Positions 18,081 to 27,079 of a stretch of 34,484 nt of DNA are shown here, piece by piece (position 1 is the stretch's first letter; every line of letters begins with the position of its first letter). This DNA is from Microcaldota archaeon. Lineage in GTDB: Archaea > Micrarchaeota > Micrarchaeia > Micrarchaeales > CABMGC01. The stretch is taken from assembly GCA_021817305.1 (NCBI GenBank), contig JAKAVL010000033.1, positions 1 through 34,484 of the forward strand. The letters run 5' to 3'. The notes under the pieces were generated by a model. The model did not search any database, was not told where the DNA came from, and was given only the letters and a program-made list of their open reading frames with translations. The translations under genes and the position numbers were made by a program.

Positions 18081-19166
18081 ATGCGCGACTACTACGACGT
18101 GCTTGGCGTGGCCAAGGATGCCACCCAAGACCAGATAAAGAGCGCATACAGGAAGAAGGCGCTTGAGCTCCATCCCGACAGGAACAAGGACAAGGACACC
18201 CAGGAGGCCTTCAAAGAGGTCAACGAGTCCTATGCTGTGCTAGGGGATCCGGAGAAGCGCCAGAAGTACGATGCGTACGGACCCGAGGCCTTCAGCCAGC
18301 AGTACAGCGAGGAGGACATATTCAGGGGCTTCAACGTCAACGACATCTTCAGGGACCTGTTCGGCGGCAGCGGGTTCGGATCCTTTGGCGGTTTCGACTT
18401 CGGCGGAGGTGGAGGCGGAGGCAACAGCGTCATGTATCGCATGAGCGTCTCGCTGCGCGAAGCCGCAGACGGAGCGGACAAGGAGGTCTCGCTTAGGCAC
18501 GTAGCGAGGTGCGACAAGTGCGACGGGAGCGGCGCGGAGCGTGGCTCCAAGGTGATAAAATGCCGCGAGTGCGGAGGACATGGGCGCGTGAGGAGGACAA
18601 GCAACACCATATTCGGGAGCATGCAGGTCGTCACGACCTGCCCGGACTGCTCCGGCACTGGAAAAACAATCGAGAAGAAATGCAAGGCCTGCTCCGGCAA
18701 GGGGGGCTATGTCAGGACGGAGCGCATACATGTCAAGGTGCCGGCGGGAGTGCGCGACGGCATGAGGCTCAGGCTCGAGGGCATGGGCGATTACTCGCGT
18801 TTCGGGGCTGGAGACCTGTACATTGAAATCGGGGTCGAGAAGGACAAGCAGTTCGTAAGGGAGGGCGATGACATACACACGAACGTCAGGGTGCCTTTCT
18901 ACACGGCGCTGCTCGGCGGGGCGATAGATGTGCCGACGTTGAAGGGCAGCAAGGAGATAACGCTTAACAAGGGTACGCAGCAGGGCGCACGCATAGTCCT
19001 AAAGAACGAGGGCATGAAGAGGTTCGGCAGCAACAGCAGAGGGGATCAGGTGATAACGATAAGCGTGGAGATACCGAAGACCGTGAGCACGGAAGAGGAA
19101 GAGCTCATAAAGAGGTTCAGGGAGGGGAGGGAAGGCTCGGGAAAGAAGAAGTTCGGGCTGTTCTGA
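18081..19166 (+). CDS. dnaJ: Chaperone DnaJ (type I, zinc-finger)
   Basis: [35 protein letters not shown]; four CxxCxGxG-type zinc repeats ([32 protein letters not shown]). Confidence 0.97.
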   Translation: MRDYYDVLGVAKDATQDQIKSAYRKKALELHPDRNKDKDTQEAFKEVNESYAVLGDPEKRQKYDAYGPEAFSQQYSEEDIFRGFNVNDIFRDLFGGSGFGSFGGFDFGGGGGGGNSVMYRMSVSLREAADGADKEVSLRHVARCDKCDGSGAERGSKVIKCRECGGHGRVRRTSNTIFGSMQVVTTCPDCSGTGKTIEKKCKACSGKGGYVRTERIHVKVPAGVRDGMRLRLEGMGDYSRFGAGDLYIEIGVEKDKQFVREGDDIHTNVRVPFYTALLGGAIDVPTLKGSKEITLNKGTQQGARIVLKNEGMKRFGSNSRGDQVITISVEIPKTVSTEEEELIKRFREGREGSGKKKFGLF

Positions 19167-19239
19167 TACGGGTACGCTGATAAAGGCCACGATACTGTAA
19201 ATTTTTAGACCTGCACTTGCAACTACTTCCGGAGGTTGT

Positions 19240-20124
19240 ATGGCTGGTGCAGACAACGCTTATCTCGGCATAGTGAAAAGGATAATCTCAGAGGGGGGAT
19301 GGAAGCAGAACAGGACAGGGGTCAAGGCGCTTGCCATAGCAGGCGCGATGTTCGAGCACGACATGTCGAATGGATTCCCGCTGCTCACCACAAAGAAGAT
19401 GCCTTTCAAGGCCATCGCTTCTGAACTCGAGTTCTTCGTGAAGGGGCTCACGGACAAGCAATGGCTGCAGGAGCGCAACAACCACATATGGGACGAGTGG
19501 GCCAACCCCAAGGCTGCGCCGTACGGCCACGGCGCTGAGGACAAGAGAAGAATGCTCGAAGAGCGCGACCTCGGACCCATATACGGCTTTCAGTGGAGGC
19601 ACTTCAACGGCGAGTACTCGGGCTATGCCTCGGATCACAAAGGAAAGGGGGTCGACCAGCTCGCAAGGCTCATCGACAAACTCAAGAGCGACCCGAACGA
19701 CAGGCGCATGATCGTGTCTGCGTGGAACCCGCAGCAGCTCGGCATGATGGCCCTTCCGCCGTGCCATTACGGCTTCCAGGTTACAGTGATAGGCGACAGG
19801 CTGAACCTGCTGTGGAACCAGCGCTCTGTAGACACGATGCTCGGGCTTCCCTTCAACATAGCGAGCTACGCGCTGCTCCTGCACCTGCTCGCCAAGGAAT
19901 CGGGATTCAAGGAGGGAAAACTCGTGGGCTTCCTTGCAGACGTGCACATATATGAGAACCACATGGATGGCGCAAAGGAGCAGCTGGGCAGGGATCCTGA
20001 TGCATATCCTCTGCCGAAGGTCAGGACCGACAGCTTTAGCGGTATCTTCGATTGGAAGTACACGGACACCGCGCTCGAGGACTACCAGAGCCACCCGGCA
20101 ATAAAATTCGACATAGCTGTGTAG
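19240..20124 (+). CDS. thyA: Thymidylate synthase ThyA
   Basis: QNRTGVK, LGPIYGFQWRHF, DRRMIVSAWNPQQLGMMALPPCHYGFQ, QRSVDTMLGLPFNIASYALL. Confidence 0.96.
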   Translation: MAGADNAYLGIVKRIISEGGWKQNRTGVKALAIAGAMFEHDMSNGFPLLTTKKMPFKAIASELEFFVKGLTDKQWLQERNNHIWDEWANPKAAPYGHGAEDKRRMLEERDLGPIYGFQWRHFNGEYSGYASDHKGKGVDQLARLIDKLKSDPNDRRMIVSAWNPQQLGMMALPPCHYGFQVTVIGDRLNLLWNQRSVDTMLGLPFNIASYALLLHLLAKESGFKEGKLVGFLADVHIYENHMDGAKEQLGRDPDAYPLPKVRTDSFSGIFDWKYTDTALEDYQSHPAIKFDIAV

Positions 20125-20125
20125 C

Positions 20126-20599
20126 ATGCTGAACATAATCGTGGCGATGACCAGGGACAGGGTCATCGGCAGGGATGGAAAAATACCATGGCACCTGAAG
20201 GATGACATGGCCCTGTTCAAGAAGCTGACCGTCGGCAATACTGTCATAATGGGAAAGACGACGTGGCTGTCGCTCCCCGATAAGTTCAGGCCGCTGCCCG
20301 ATAGAACCAACATAGTTGTGAGCGGCACGCTTCCAGATCAGGATGGCGCAGTGGTCTGCAGAAGCGTAGACGAGGCGCTGAATGAAGCAAAAGGCAGCGA
20401 TGGGGAGGCGTTCTGCATAGGAGGCGCGCAGCTGTACAAGGCCATGCTGCCGCTCGCGGATGTGCTGCACGTTTCGTGGGTGAAGAAAGATTATGATGGC
20501 GACGCGCGGTTCCCTGATGTGGACTTCTCGAAGTGGAGGGAGGTTGAATCGCAGGATTTAGATGGATTTACCTATAGGAGGTATGCAAGGAGCGAATAA
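20126..20599 (+). CDS. folA: Dihydrofolate reductase
   Basis: IIVAMTRDRVIGRDGKIPWHLKDDMALFKKLT; VIMGKTTW; FCIGGAQLYKAMLPLAD. Confidence 0.94.
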   Translation: MLNIIVAMTRDRVIGRDGKIPWHLKDDMALFKKLTVGNTVIMGKTTWLSLPDKFRPLPDRTNIVVSGTLPDQDGAVVCRSVDEALNEAKGSDGEAFCIGGAQLYKAMLPLADVLHVSWVKKDYDGDARFPDVDFSKWREVESQDLDGFTYRRYARSE

Positions 20600-20623
20600 C
20601 GGTGCCTGGTTTCCTCGGAAGGG

Positions 20624-20640
20624 TATAAATAGGTTTTTAA
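20624..20640 (+). promoter_or_regulatory. TATA-box-like promoter element
   Basis: AGGGTATAAATAGGTTTTTAAAG-type element about 90 nt upstream of the lysozyme-like gene; a second AT element (GATATATATACC) lies closer. Confidence 0.4.
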
Positions 20641-20723
20641 AGCTTTTCCTAAAAATCGGGTAGATATATATACCATAATCGGCGCGTATATAGTGAAGGC
20701 ATGGCTGTCTTCGTCTTGTTTGC

Positions 20724-21287
20724 ATGAACATAAATCATAAGGTATCCCGCAGGAGTTTTCTTGCGTCTGCTGCGGTACTCGCCGTCGGCATAGGCATGGG
20801 AGCTAACGCCAATGCGGATGCGGCGAAGGCGATATTCAGGACCGATGCGCAGGTTGCTGGAGCATCTAATCATATCGGAGCGGAGCAGTTCAAGTCCTTG
20901 AACAGGAGTTACGACAGCGCAACGCCTGAGGCGCGCTGGCACAGGAACAGCAGGCGCGGATGGATCAGCGCAGTGGCATTGAGGAACCAGCGGATTGCAG
21001 AATACATAATACGTGAGTCATATTCATACAGAGGGTGGGACACAGGAGAACAGTGGGAGGCTCTGAAGAAGCTCTGGATGAAGGAGTCGAGCTGGAATAA
21101 CAAGGCCGTGAACCATTCGAGCGGCGCCATAGGGATTCCGCAGCTGCTGCCGAGCCAGCACTCTGTACCGCAAGGCTACAGATGGGACGCGCGCGTTCAG
21201 ATAGAGTGGGGACTGCACTACATACTGCACAGGTACGGAAGCCCTGCTGCGGCGTGGGAGCACGAGCGCAGGCACAACTGGTACTAG
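20724..21287 (+). CDS. Exported lysozyme/transglycosylase-fold protein with Tat-like signal peptide
   Basis: SRRSFLASAAVLAVGIGMGANANA twin-arginine leader; LWMKESSWNNKAVNHSSGAIGIPQLLPS (SLT-like, catalytic Glu) and YGSPAAAWEHERRHNWY tail. Confidence 0.75.
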   Translation: MNINHKVSRRSFLASAAVLAVGIGMGANANADAAKAIFRTDAQVAGASNHIGAEQFKSLNRSYDSATPEARWHRNSRRGWISAVALRNQRIAEYIIRESYSYRGWDTGEQWEALKKLWMKESSWNNKAVNHSSGAIGIPQLLPSQHSVPQGYRWDARVQIEWGLHYILHRYGSPAAAWEHERRHNWY

Positions 21288-21330
21288 CAACTGATTTAAG
21301 GCTTGGCATCCATTAGTTAGCAGTGATCCG

Positions 21331-21999
21331 ATGCCTGATGCCGTTGTCGAGTCCTCTATGATAGTTTTCTTCGTCCTTAGTTCCGTCCTTGCCCTGCTGC
21401 TCACAAGGGCATACTTGAGGAAAGGTGAGAAGAGCTACATGTACTGGAGCATTGGGTTCTGGTTCTTCGCGCTCTCGGACCTTCTCGAGGTGCTGTTCGC
21501 CTTCGGCGCCTACAGCCAGGTCATCGCGCAGCTGTATCTGTTCGTCATTGCGTTCATGGTAATACCTCTAGCAATGGGCTCCCTCAGGCTGATAAAATCC
21601 GAGTTCGCGCGCCTTGTGTACTTCGGGTACTCATTCATCACTGCGCTCGTGCTGGCATACTTCACGTTCACCAGCACCATAGGCGACATGGTAAGCGGGG
21701 GGATGGTGAACGGCAACATACCGATGAACGTGCTAATCTCGTCATCGCTCATAACGTTTCCTGCAACGGTCATCATAATAGCCATAGCTGCCGTCACCCT
21801 CGTGCGCATGAGGAAGCTTAAGATGGCGTGGATAATACTCGGCATGCTCCTCTTCGCTTTCGGGGGCATGCTGTACATCGCCTCGATGCCTGTTGCCATA
21901 TACTATGTAGAGTTCTTCGGCCTGGTGGCGCTTTGGCTGGGATTCTTCGACTTCGCCACTATCGGGTCAGTGGGATCCAGAAGGAAGAGGAGGCGGTGA
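21331..21999 (+). CDS. Multi-pass (about 7-TM) membrane protein, unknown function
   Basis: Several hydrophobic segments, basic C-terminus; directly upstream of a ctaB-like gene. Confidence 0.6.
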   Translation: MPDAVVESSMIVFFVLSSVLALLLTRAYLRKGEKSYMYWSIGFWFFALSDLLEVLFAFGAYSQVIAQLYLFVIAFMVIPLAMGSLRLIKSEFARLVYFGYSFITALVLAYFTFTSTIGDMVSGGMVNGNIPMNVLISSSLITFPATVIIIAIAAVTLVRMRKLKMAWIILGMLLFAFGGMLYIASMPVAIYYVEFFGLVALWLGFFDFATIGSVGSRRKRRR

Positions 22000-22003
22000 G
22001 TGT

Positions 22004-22852
22004 ATGTCGTCTGTCAGCGATTATCTGGGGCTCATGCAGTACAGGATAGTGGCTCTGCTGGTGCTGTCCTCAGTCGCGGGCTTCGTCATAGCCAACGGCC
22101 TGAACGGCGCGGGTGCACTGCGGGGCCTTGCGCTCGTAGTGCTTGCAGTAGCCGTAAGCGGAGCGGGCGCAGAACTTCTTAACAAGGTCCTTGAGATAGA
22201 CATAGACAGGAAGATGAAGCGGACAATGAACAGGGCGTCTGCGCGCGGGCGAATAAACAAGACCCACGGACTTGCGCATGGGATAATCCTTTCTGCTGCC
22301 GGAATCCTCCTCGGTTATGCGGTGAACGTCCTTACCGCGGCGATGGTATTCCTCGGGATATTCTTTTATATAGTAATTTACACCATCTGGTTGAAGAGGA
22401 GAAGCAGGTTCAGCATAATAATCGGGGGCCTCGCAGGCAGCTTCTGCGTCTGGGCAGGCGTTACTGCCGCTTCTGGAACGATTGCGCTGCCGGGATTCGT
22501 TCTCGGGCTCCTGGTGCTTCTCTGGATACCAGGGCACATATGGTCATTTGCAATGAGGTATAGGAAGGACTACATCAAGGCGGGGGTTCCAATGCTGACG
22601 GCAGTTGAGAGCAAGAAGACCGGTGCCAGAGTGATCTCGGCATTCAACATTGTCATGGCTGCTTTCTCCGTTTATCTTGCTGTTTTCCTTGGAGCTTATT
22701 ACGCTGTCATCATAGTGATACCGCTTGCGCTTTCGCTTTACCTCAGCTTCAAGACGATGGTCAACAGCTCTGCGGCGTGGACACTGTTCAAGTTCTCTTC
22801 TGTGTATCTGGCTTTCGCGTTCCTTGGAGTCATAGTCGCTGGCATTGCCTGA
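22004..22852 (+). CDS. ctaB: UbiA-family prenyltransferase, protoheme IX farnesyltransferase-like (CtaB/CyoE)
   Basis: ELLNKVLEIDIDRKMKRTMNRA; IPGHIWSFAMRYRKDYIKAGVPML motif typical of heme O synthase. Confidence 0.8.
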   Translation: MSSVSDYLGLMQYRIVALLVLSSVAGFVIANGLNGAGALRGLALVVLAVAVSGAGAELLNKVLEIDIDRKMKRTMNRASARGRINKTHGLAHGIILSAAGILLGYAVNVLTAAMVFLGIFFYIVIYTIWLKRRSRFSIIIGGLAGSFCVWAGVTAASGTIALPGFVLGLLVLLWIPGHIWSFAMRYRKDYIKAGVPMLTAVESKKTGARVISAFNIVMAAFSVYLAVFLGAYYAVIIVIPLALSLYLSFKTMVNSSAAWTLFKFSSVYLAFAFLGVIVAGIA

Positions 22853-22869
22853 CGCTGTGCCGCTTAACG

Positions 22870-24489
22870 TTAATTTCCTTTGCGCCTGCGCGTACTTCGC
22901 GCAGTGCCCCTTGCAAGGTCGTGGCCGCTGCGCACTTTGAGCATCGCATAAATGACTATTCCAGACATCAGGAGGAGCCCGATTGAGAACACCAATCCCC
23001 AGGCCGTTGTGCCTGCCACGTTGGTTTGCGCGGCATTGAGCGTGCCTGGGTCTATGAAGGCATATATGAATCCGGTTATGAGCGCGAGGAGCGTGACTGC
23101 TATCCCCGACATAGCTATTTTCCTCCTCACATTCCTCTGTCCCTGGAAGAAATCGACTGCGAGAAATGCGAGCGCCACCATCGTTATGGCGAAGAGCGCG
23201 AAGTACTGCAGGTTGCCGAATACTACGTCTACTGGAGCGCCGCTGAGCGTCGCCTCGTTGAACTCGATGAAGAAGCCCTCGAGAGGCGTTGCCACGTATG
23301 CGATTATCCATGTCAGGAGTATCGAGAGGCGTATAGGGTCCTTCCATGCCGGCCTGTCCCTTATTCTAGTCAGCATCAGCGGCACGAGCATTATCATTGC
23401 GCCGAGGCTCGCGAGAAACATTGTTGCGTCGTCGCTTGCCATGCCGTTGGAGGCAGTGTATGACACCAGCTGCATCTGGCCTCCAGGATTGCTCGCGAAA
23501 AGCAGCGGAGGCGAAAAGCCGGCGAAGGCCTCGAACAGGAATACTGTGACCATTATCACGAGCCCGGTGATGCTCACCCACATGCCCAACTTGGCGAGTC
23601 CCCTGCTCCGACCCTTGAGTCCGAGGACGTTGAACCGTTTGGCAACAACTCCGACGACTCCGAGTATTATCGCCATGCCTATTACGTGCGAGTGCGAGCC
23701 TATGAGCGAGTCGAAGAACGCTGCTGCGCCTCCGAGCCACTGCATGTAGCCGTTTAGGAACGCAGGAGCCGCTATGAATACGTGGTATGGATTGATCCAC
23801 AATGCTATGAAGCCCATTATCCCTGCTATGAATGCGACAACCACGGCGGTTAGCACAAGCCAGTACGCAGAGTCCATCTTCCTGAAGTCTTTCCAGCCGG
23901 GCAGCTGCCTGCGCTTTGGAAACATGCCCATTGAGTTTTCGTAGGGATTGTACCTGCCCGAGATCTTTGCCGGAAGGAGGTACAGCTGCACTATCAGCGC
24001 TCCGCCCACGTCTGCAAGAAACAGCAGCGCGACGAACATTATTATGTCTGTTATCGGAGCAGTAGCTGCGTTGAACGCAGGCGATATGTAGAACAGCGCA
24101 GCGAGAGCGCCGAGCATGGTTGCTATGAGGGCCCTATATGCTATCGGGAAGTCTATGTTCGGTTCGTACTTGTCGAGTTCGAATGCGGCTATGACAAAAT
24201 AGACCAGCAGTGAAGCAATGCCTATGCCTATTGAGTGGAAGAACATGTCCGAGGGCCCGAAGATGAATGACGGCGGTATTGAGCCTCGTGCGCCCGGAAC
24301 AACGCCGAGGAGGAACCACAGCGCCGACATCACGCCCACTATCAGGAGCGTTATCCATACATAGGTGCGCAGGGCGTGCTTGTAGCTTTTGTGCGGCATG
24401 TTGTACCTGTTGGGCTTTACGCCTGTCTCACCGTAGAGGTCCCTGTAGCTCACCGCCACCATACTTTCCTTGCCTTTGCCACTTGCCAT
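22870..24489 (-). CDS. Large multi-pass membrane protein, unknown function, with HSH motif
   Basis: 539 aa with many TM segments; motifs MFFHSIGIGIASL, NPYHVF and SLIGSHSHVIGMA; convergent with ctaB. Confidence 0.65.
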   Translation of the reverse strand: MASGKGKESMVAVSYRDLYGETGVKPNRYNMPHKSYKHALRTYVWITLLIVGVMSALWFLLGVVPGARGSIPPSFIFGPSDMFFHSIGIGIASLLVYFVIAAFELDKYEPNIDFPIAYRALIATMLGALAALFYISPAFNAATAPITDIIMFVALLFLADVGGALIVQLYLLPAKISGRYNPYENSMGMFPKRRQLPGWKDFRKMDSAYWLVLTAVVVAFIAGIMGFIALWINPYHVFIAAPAFLNGYMQWLGGAAAFFDSLIGSHSHVIGMAIILGVVGVVAKRFNVLGLKGRSRGLAKLGMWVSITGLVIMVTVFLFEAFAGFSPPLLFASNPGGQMQLVSYTASNGMASDDATMFLASLGAMIMLVPLMLTRIRDRPAWKDPIRLSILLTWIIAYVATPLEGFFIEFNEATLSGAPVDVVFGNLQYFALFAITMVALAFLAVDFFQGQRNVRRKIAMSGIAVTLLALITGFIYAFIDPGTLNAAQTNVAGTTAWGLVFSIGLLLMSGIVIYAMLKVRSGHDLARGTARSTRRRKGN

Positions 24490-24593
24490 GCAGCTACTTG
24501 GAAGCCAAAGCTTTTTGACCTTTTGTTGCTTTCAGAGATTTGCGATAAGATTTTCTGGAATTTGCCTCTACAGAATATAACAGGGTAATAAGT

Positions 24594-25943
24594 TTACGTG
24601 CCAAGGCTTGGGTACAGCGGGAACCTGCGCGCGAGCTCCACGACCTGCTTCCGGATATCGTCCAGCTCCCTTGACTTCCTTATCTCTGCCCTGAAGCTGC
24701 GGAGATATTCGGCGCGCTCCTCCTTGCCATCGGGGAGTCTTCGCGCGCTTACGTATCTTATTACTGTGCCTATCAATCCCGCAATCTGCTTCATCTCCGG
24801 CTCCCCCATCCCTCTTGTAGTCAAGGCAGGCGTACCCATGCGCAGGCCGCTGGGATAGAACGGCGAGGACTGCTCCCCTGGCACTGTGTTCTTGTTCATG
24901 GTTATTCCTGCGGTATCGAGGGCGTCCTGCGCGAATACTCCCATGCCCGGGGCTATGGGCGTCAGGTCTGCAAGGATAAGGTGGTTGTCGGTGCCGTTGG
25001 TGGCCAGTCTTATTCCGTTTTTCATGAGAGCTTCGGCAAGCGCCTTTGCATTCTTCACCACCTGCGCCGCATACTCCTTGAACTCAGGCCTTGACGCCTG
25101 GAGCAGCGCCGTGGCTATGCCGGCAGTAACATGGTCGTGAGGACCGCCCTGCATCCCGGGGAATACGGACTTGTCTATCTTCTTCGGGAGCTCTGGATCC
25201 TTCTCGAGGCCCCTCCTTGTCACCATTATCATTGCACCCCTCGGACCGCGGAGCGTCTTGTGCGTCGTCGTTGTGATTATGTGCGCGTACTGCGCTGGGC
25301 TTTCGTGGACTCCTCCGATAACAAGGCCGGAGATGTGCGATATGTCTGCGGCGAGATACGCGCCGGTTTCCTCAGCTATCACTGCGAACTCCTTGAATGG
25401 CAGCATGCGCGGGTATGCGGTGCTGCCTATCCATATCAGCTTCGGCCTGTTCTCAATGGCGAGCTTCCTCGCCTCGTCTATGTTTATGTAGCCGTCCTCC
25501 CTGACGCAGTACTGTATGCTCTTGAATATCTTTCCTGTTGCGCTTGCCGGGGAGCCGTGAGTAAGATGGCCGCCGGAAGTGAGGCTCTGCCCCATTATCG
25601 TGTCTCCGGCATTGCACAGCGCAAGGTACACCTCCATGTTGGCGGGTGACCCGGAATAAGGCTGCACGTTGACATGCTCCACGTCGAATAGGGACTTGGC
25701 CCTGCTTATCGCAAGGCTCTCGATGCCGTCTATGAACTCGTTGCCGCCGTAGTACCTCTTGCCGGGATAGCCCTCTGAATATTTGTTCGTGAGTATGCTC
25801 CCGACAGCCTGCATCACGGCCTCGCTGGTGAAGTTCTCAGAGGGGATCATCTCGAGGGAGGTCTGCTGCCTAAGCAGCTCATTTTTCATGTAGCCGTATA
25901 GTTCCGGATCCAAGTCCTTTATCACATCCATTCCATCCACCAA
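24594..25943 (-). CDS. glyA: Serine hydroxymethyltransferase
   Basis: LEMIPSENFTSEAVMQAVGS, NKYSEGYPGKRYYGG, THKTLRGPRGAMI. Confidence 0.97.
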   Translation of the reverse strand: MVDGMDVIKDLDPELYGYMKNELLRQQTSLEMIPSENFTSEAVMQAVGSILTNKYSEGYPGKRYYGGNEFIDGIESLAISRAKSLFDVEHVNVQPYSGSPANMEVYLALCNAGDTIMGQSLTSGGHLTHGSPASATGKIFKSIQYCVREDGYINIDEARKLAIENRPKLIWIGSTAYPRMLPFKEFAVIAEETGAYLAADISHISGLVIGGVHESPAQYAHIITTTTHKTLRGPRGAMIMVTRRGLEKDPELPKKIDKSVFPGMQGGPHDHVTAGIATALLQASRPEFKEYAAQVVKNAKALAEALMKNGIRLATNGTDNHLILADLTPIAPGMGVFAQDALDTAGITMNKNTVPGEQSSPFYPSGLRMGTPALTTRGMGEPEMKQIAGLIGTVIRYVSARRLPDGKEERAEYLRSFRAEIRKSRELDDIRKQVVELARRFPLYPSLGT

Positions 25944-25944
25944 T

Positions 25945-27069
25945 TCAGCGTGATTTCCTGCCGAGCGGCCTTGGTTTTGCCTGGCCGCGTTCTTCGGCCT
26001 TCGCCGAGGATATCCTCCTAACCGCCAGGTACATTGCAGCTAATGACAGCACCGCGCCTGCGATGAATATCATCAGCGCCCCTGTGTCACTGATTCCTGC
26101 GCTTATGTAGAAGACTGCAAGCGCAAGGCTTACGAATGCGAATATAGGGGGTATTGCTGGCAGGCCTGCCTTGTACCTGCGCAGAACCCAGAAGGTTGCC
26201 ATGAGCCCGATTGATGCACCGAGCGCGATTGTCATCGCCAGGGATATGCTTGCAGTGTAGGCGTAGGAGCCGACGGCCACGGCCATCGGGAGCATTATGT
26301 CGCCGTTGCCGAGCATCACATTCGACACTGCAGGCGCATTGCCGCTGCTTATCAGGCTGCGCAGCTTCCTGTCCTTTATGGAGCCAAGATCCTCCTTTGT
26401 GTACTTGAATGTGCTGCCGGGGTGAAGCTCAAGCTCCGAAGATCCTATCATGAATGCGAGGTTCATGCTTGCTGCCTGCCTGGCAAGAGGTATCATGAAC
26501 TTGAGGACGAAAACAGCCAGGTAATCGTAGACTGCGAATATCCCGAGTATCGCATACAGTGCGAGGACGCCGAACTGCGCCCCGAGGTTGAGCCCTAAGA
26601 ATGCGCCGACGCCTATGCTGCTTATTATAGTGACAATGTTCCTGTAGGCGAGGACGTTCAGCTTCTTGCTCCTCTTTGCCGCGTACAATGCTACGGCGCA
26701 GGCAGCGGATGCCGCAGTAATCAGCCACGTATTCGCATAGGGAGCTATGTCTCCGAGAAGAAGCAGGAAGAAAAAGAAGCCTCCGAGGAGCACTATGTAC
26801 GCCTCTGCTATCACGAAGAAGTTCCTGCCCTTGTACGACCTGACGACGAATACGAGAACGGCGGCCACGGCTATGACCTCGAGTATCAGTATCCAGAGGT
26901 ATGTGTAGACGCTTGCCTGCTGCGACTGCTGCTGCGAGGCCTGGCTCAGCAGCCCAGGAACGGACTGCGGGGGTATTCCGACGTACGTGAGCAGAAGGCC
27001 GGCGAACTGCGCGAGGAGGAACAGCGAGAAAACCGCTACAAGCTGCCTAAGGTCTATGCGGCGCTCCAT
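25945..27069 (-). CDS. Presenilin/signal peptide peptidase-family intramembrane aspartyl protease
   Basis: IFAVYDYLAVF (YD), VMLGNGDIMLP (GxGD), GLPAIPPI (PAL-like), multi-TM. Confidence 0.8.
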   Translation of the reverse strand: MERRIDLRQLVAVFSLFLLAQFAGLLLTYVGIPPQSVPGLLSQASQQQSQQASVYTYLWILILEVIAVAAVLVFVVRSYKGRNFFVIAEAYIVLLGGFFFFLLLLGDIAPYANTWLITAASAACAVALYAAKRSKKLNVLAYRNIVTIISSIGVGAFLGLNLGAQFGVLALYAILGIFAVYDYLAVFVLKFMIPLARQAASMNLAFMIGSSELELHPGSTFKYTKEDLGSIKDRKLRSLISSGNAPAVSNVMLGNGDIMLPMAVAVGSYAYTASISLAMTIALGASIGLMATFWVLRRYKAGLPAIPPIFAFVSLALAVFYISAGISDTGALMIFIAGAVLSLAAMYLAVRRISSAKAEERGQAKPRPLGRKSR

Positions 27070-27079
27070 GAAAACACTG

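Noticed and set aside
16336-18147. 603-aa minus-strand ORF antisense to dnaK
   Set aside because: Long antisense ORFs opposite dnaK are a well-known codon-bias artefact; the plus strand is an unambiguous DnaK and the antisense protein is compositionally odd (Ser/Arg/Pro-rich).
19288-20328. 346-aa minus-strand ORF antisense to thyA/folA
   Set aside because: Lies entirely opposite confidently identified coding sequence and lacks recognisable domain features.
22544-23347. 267-aa minus-strand ORF overlapping ctaB and the membrane protein gene
   Set aside because: Out-of-frame, Arg/His-rich shadow translation overlapping two better-supported genes.
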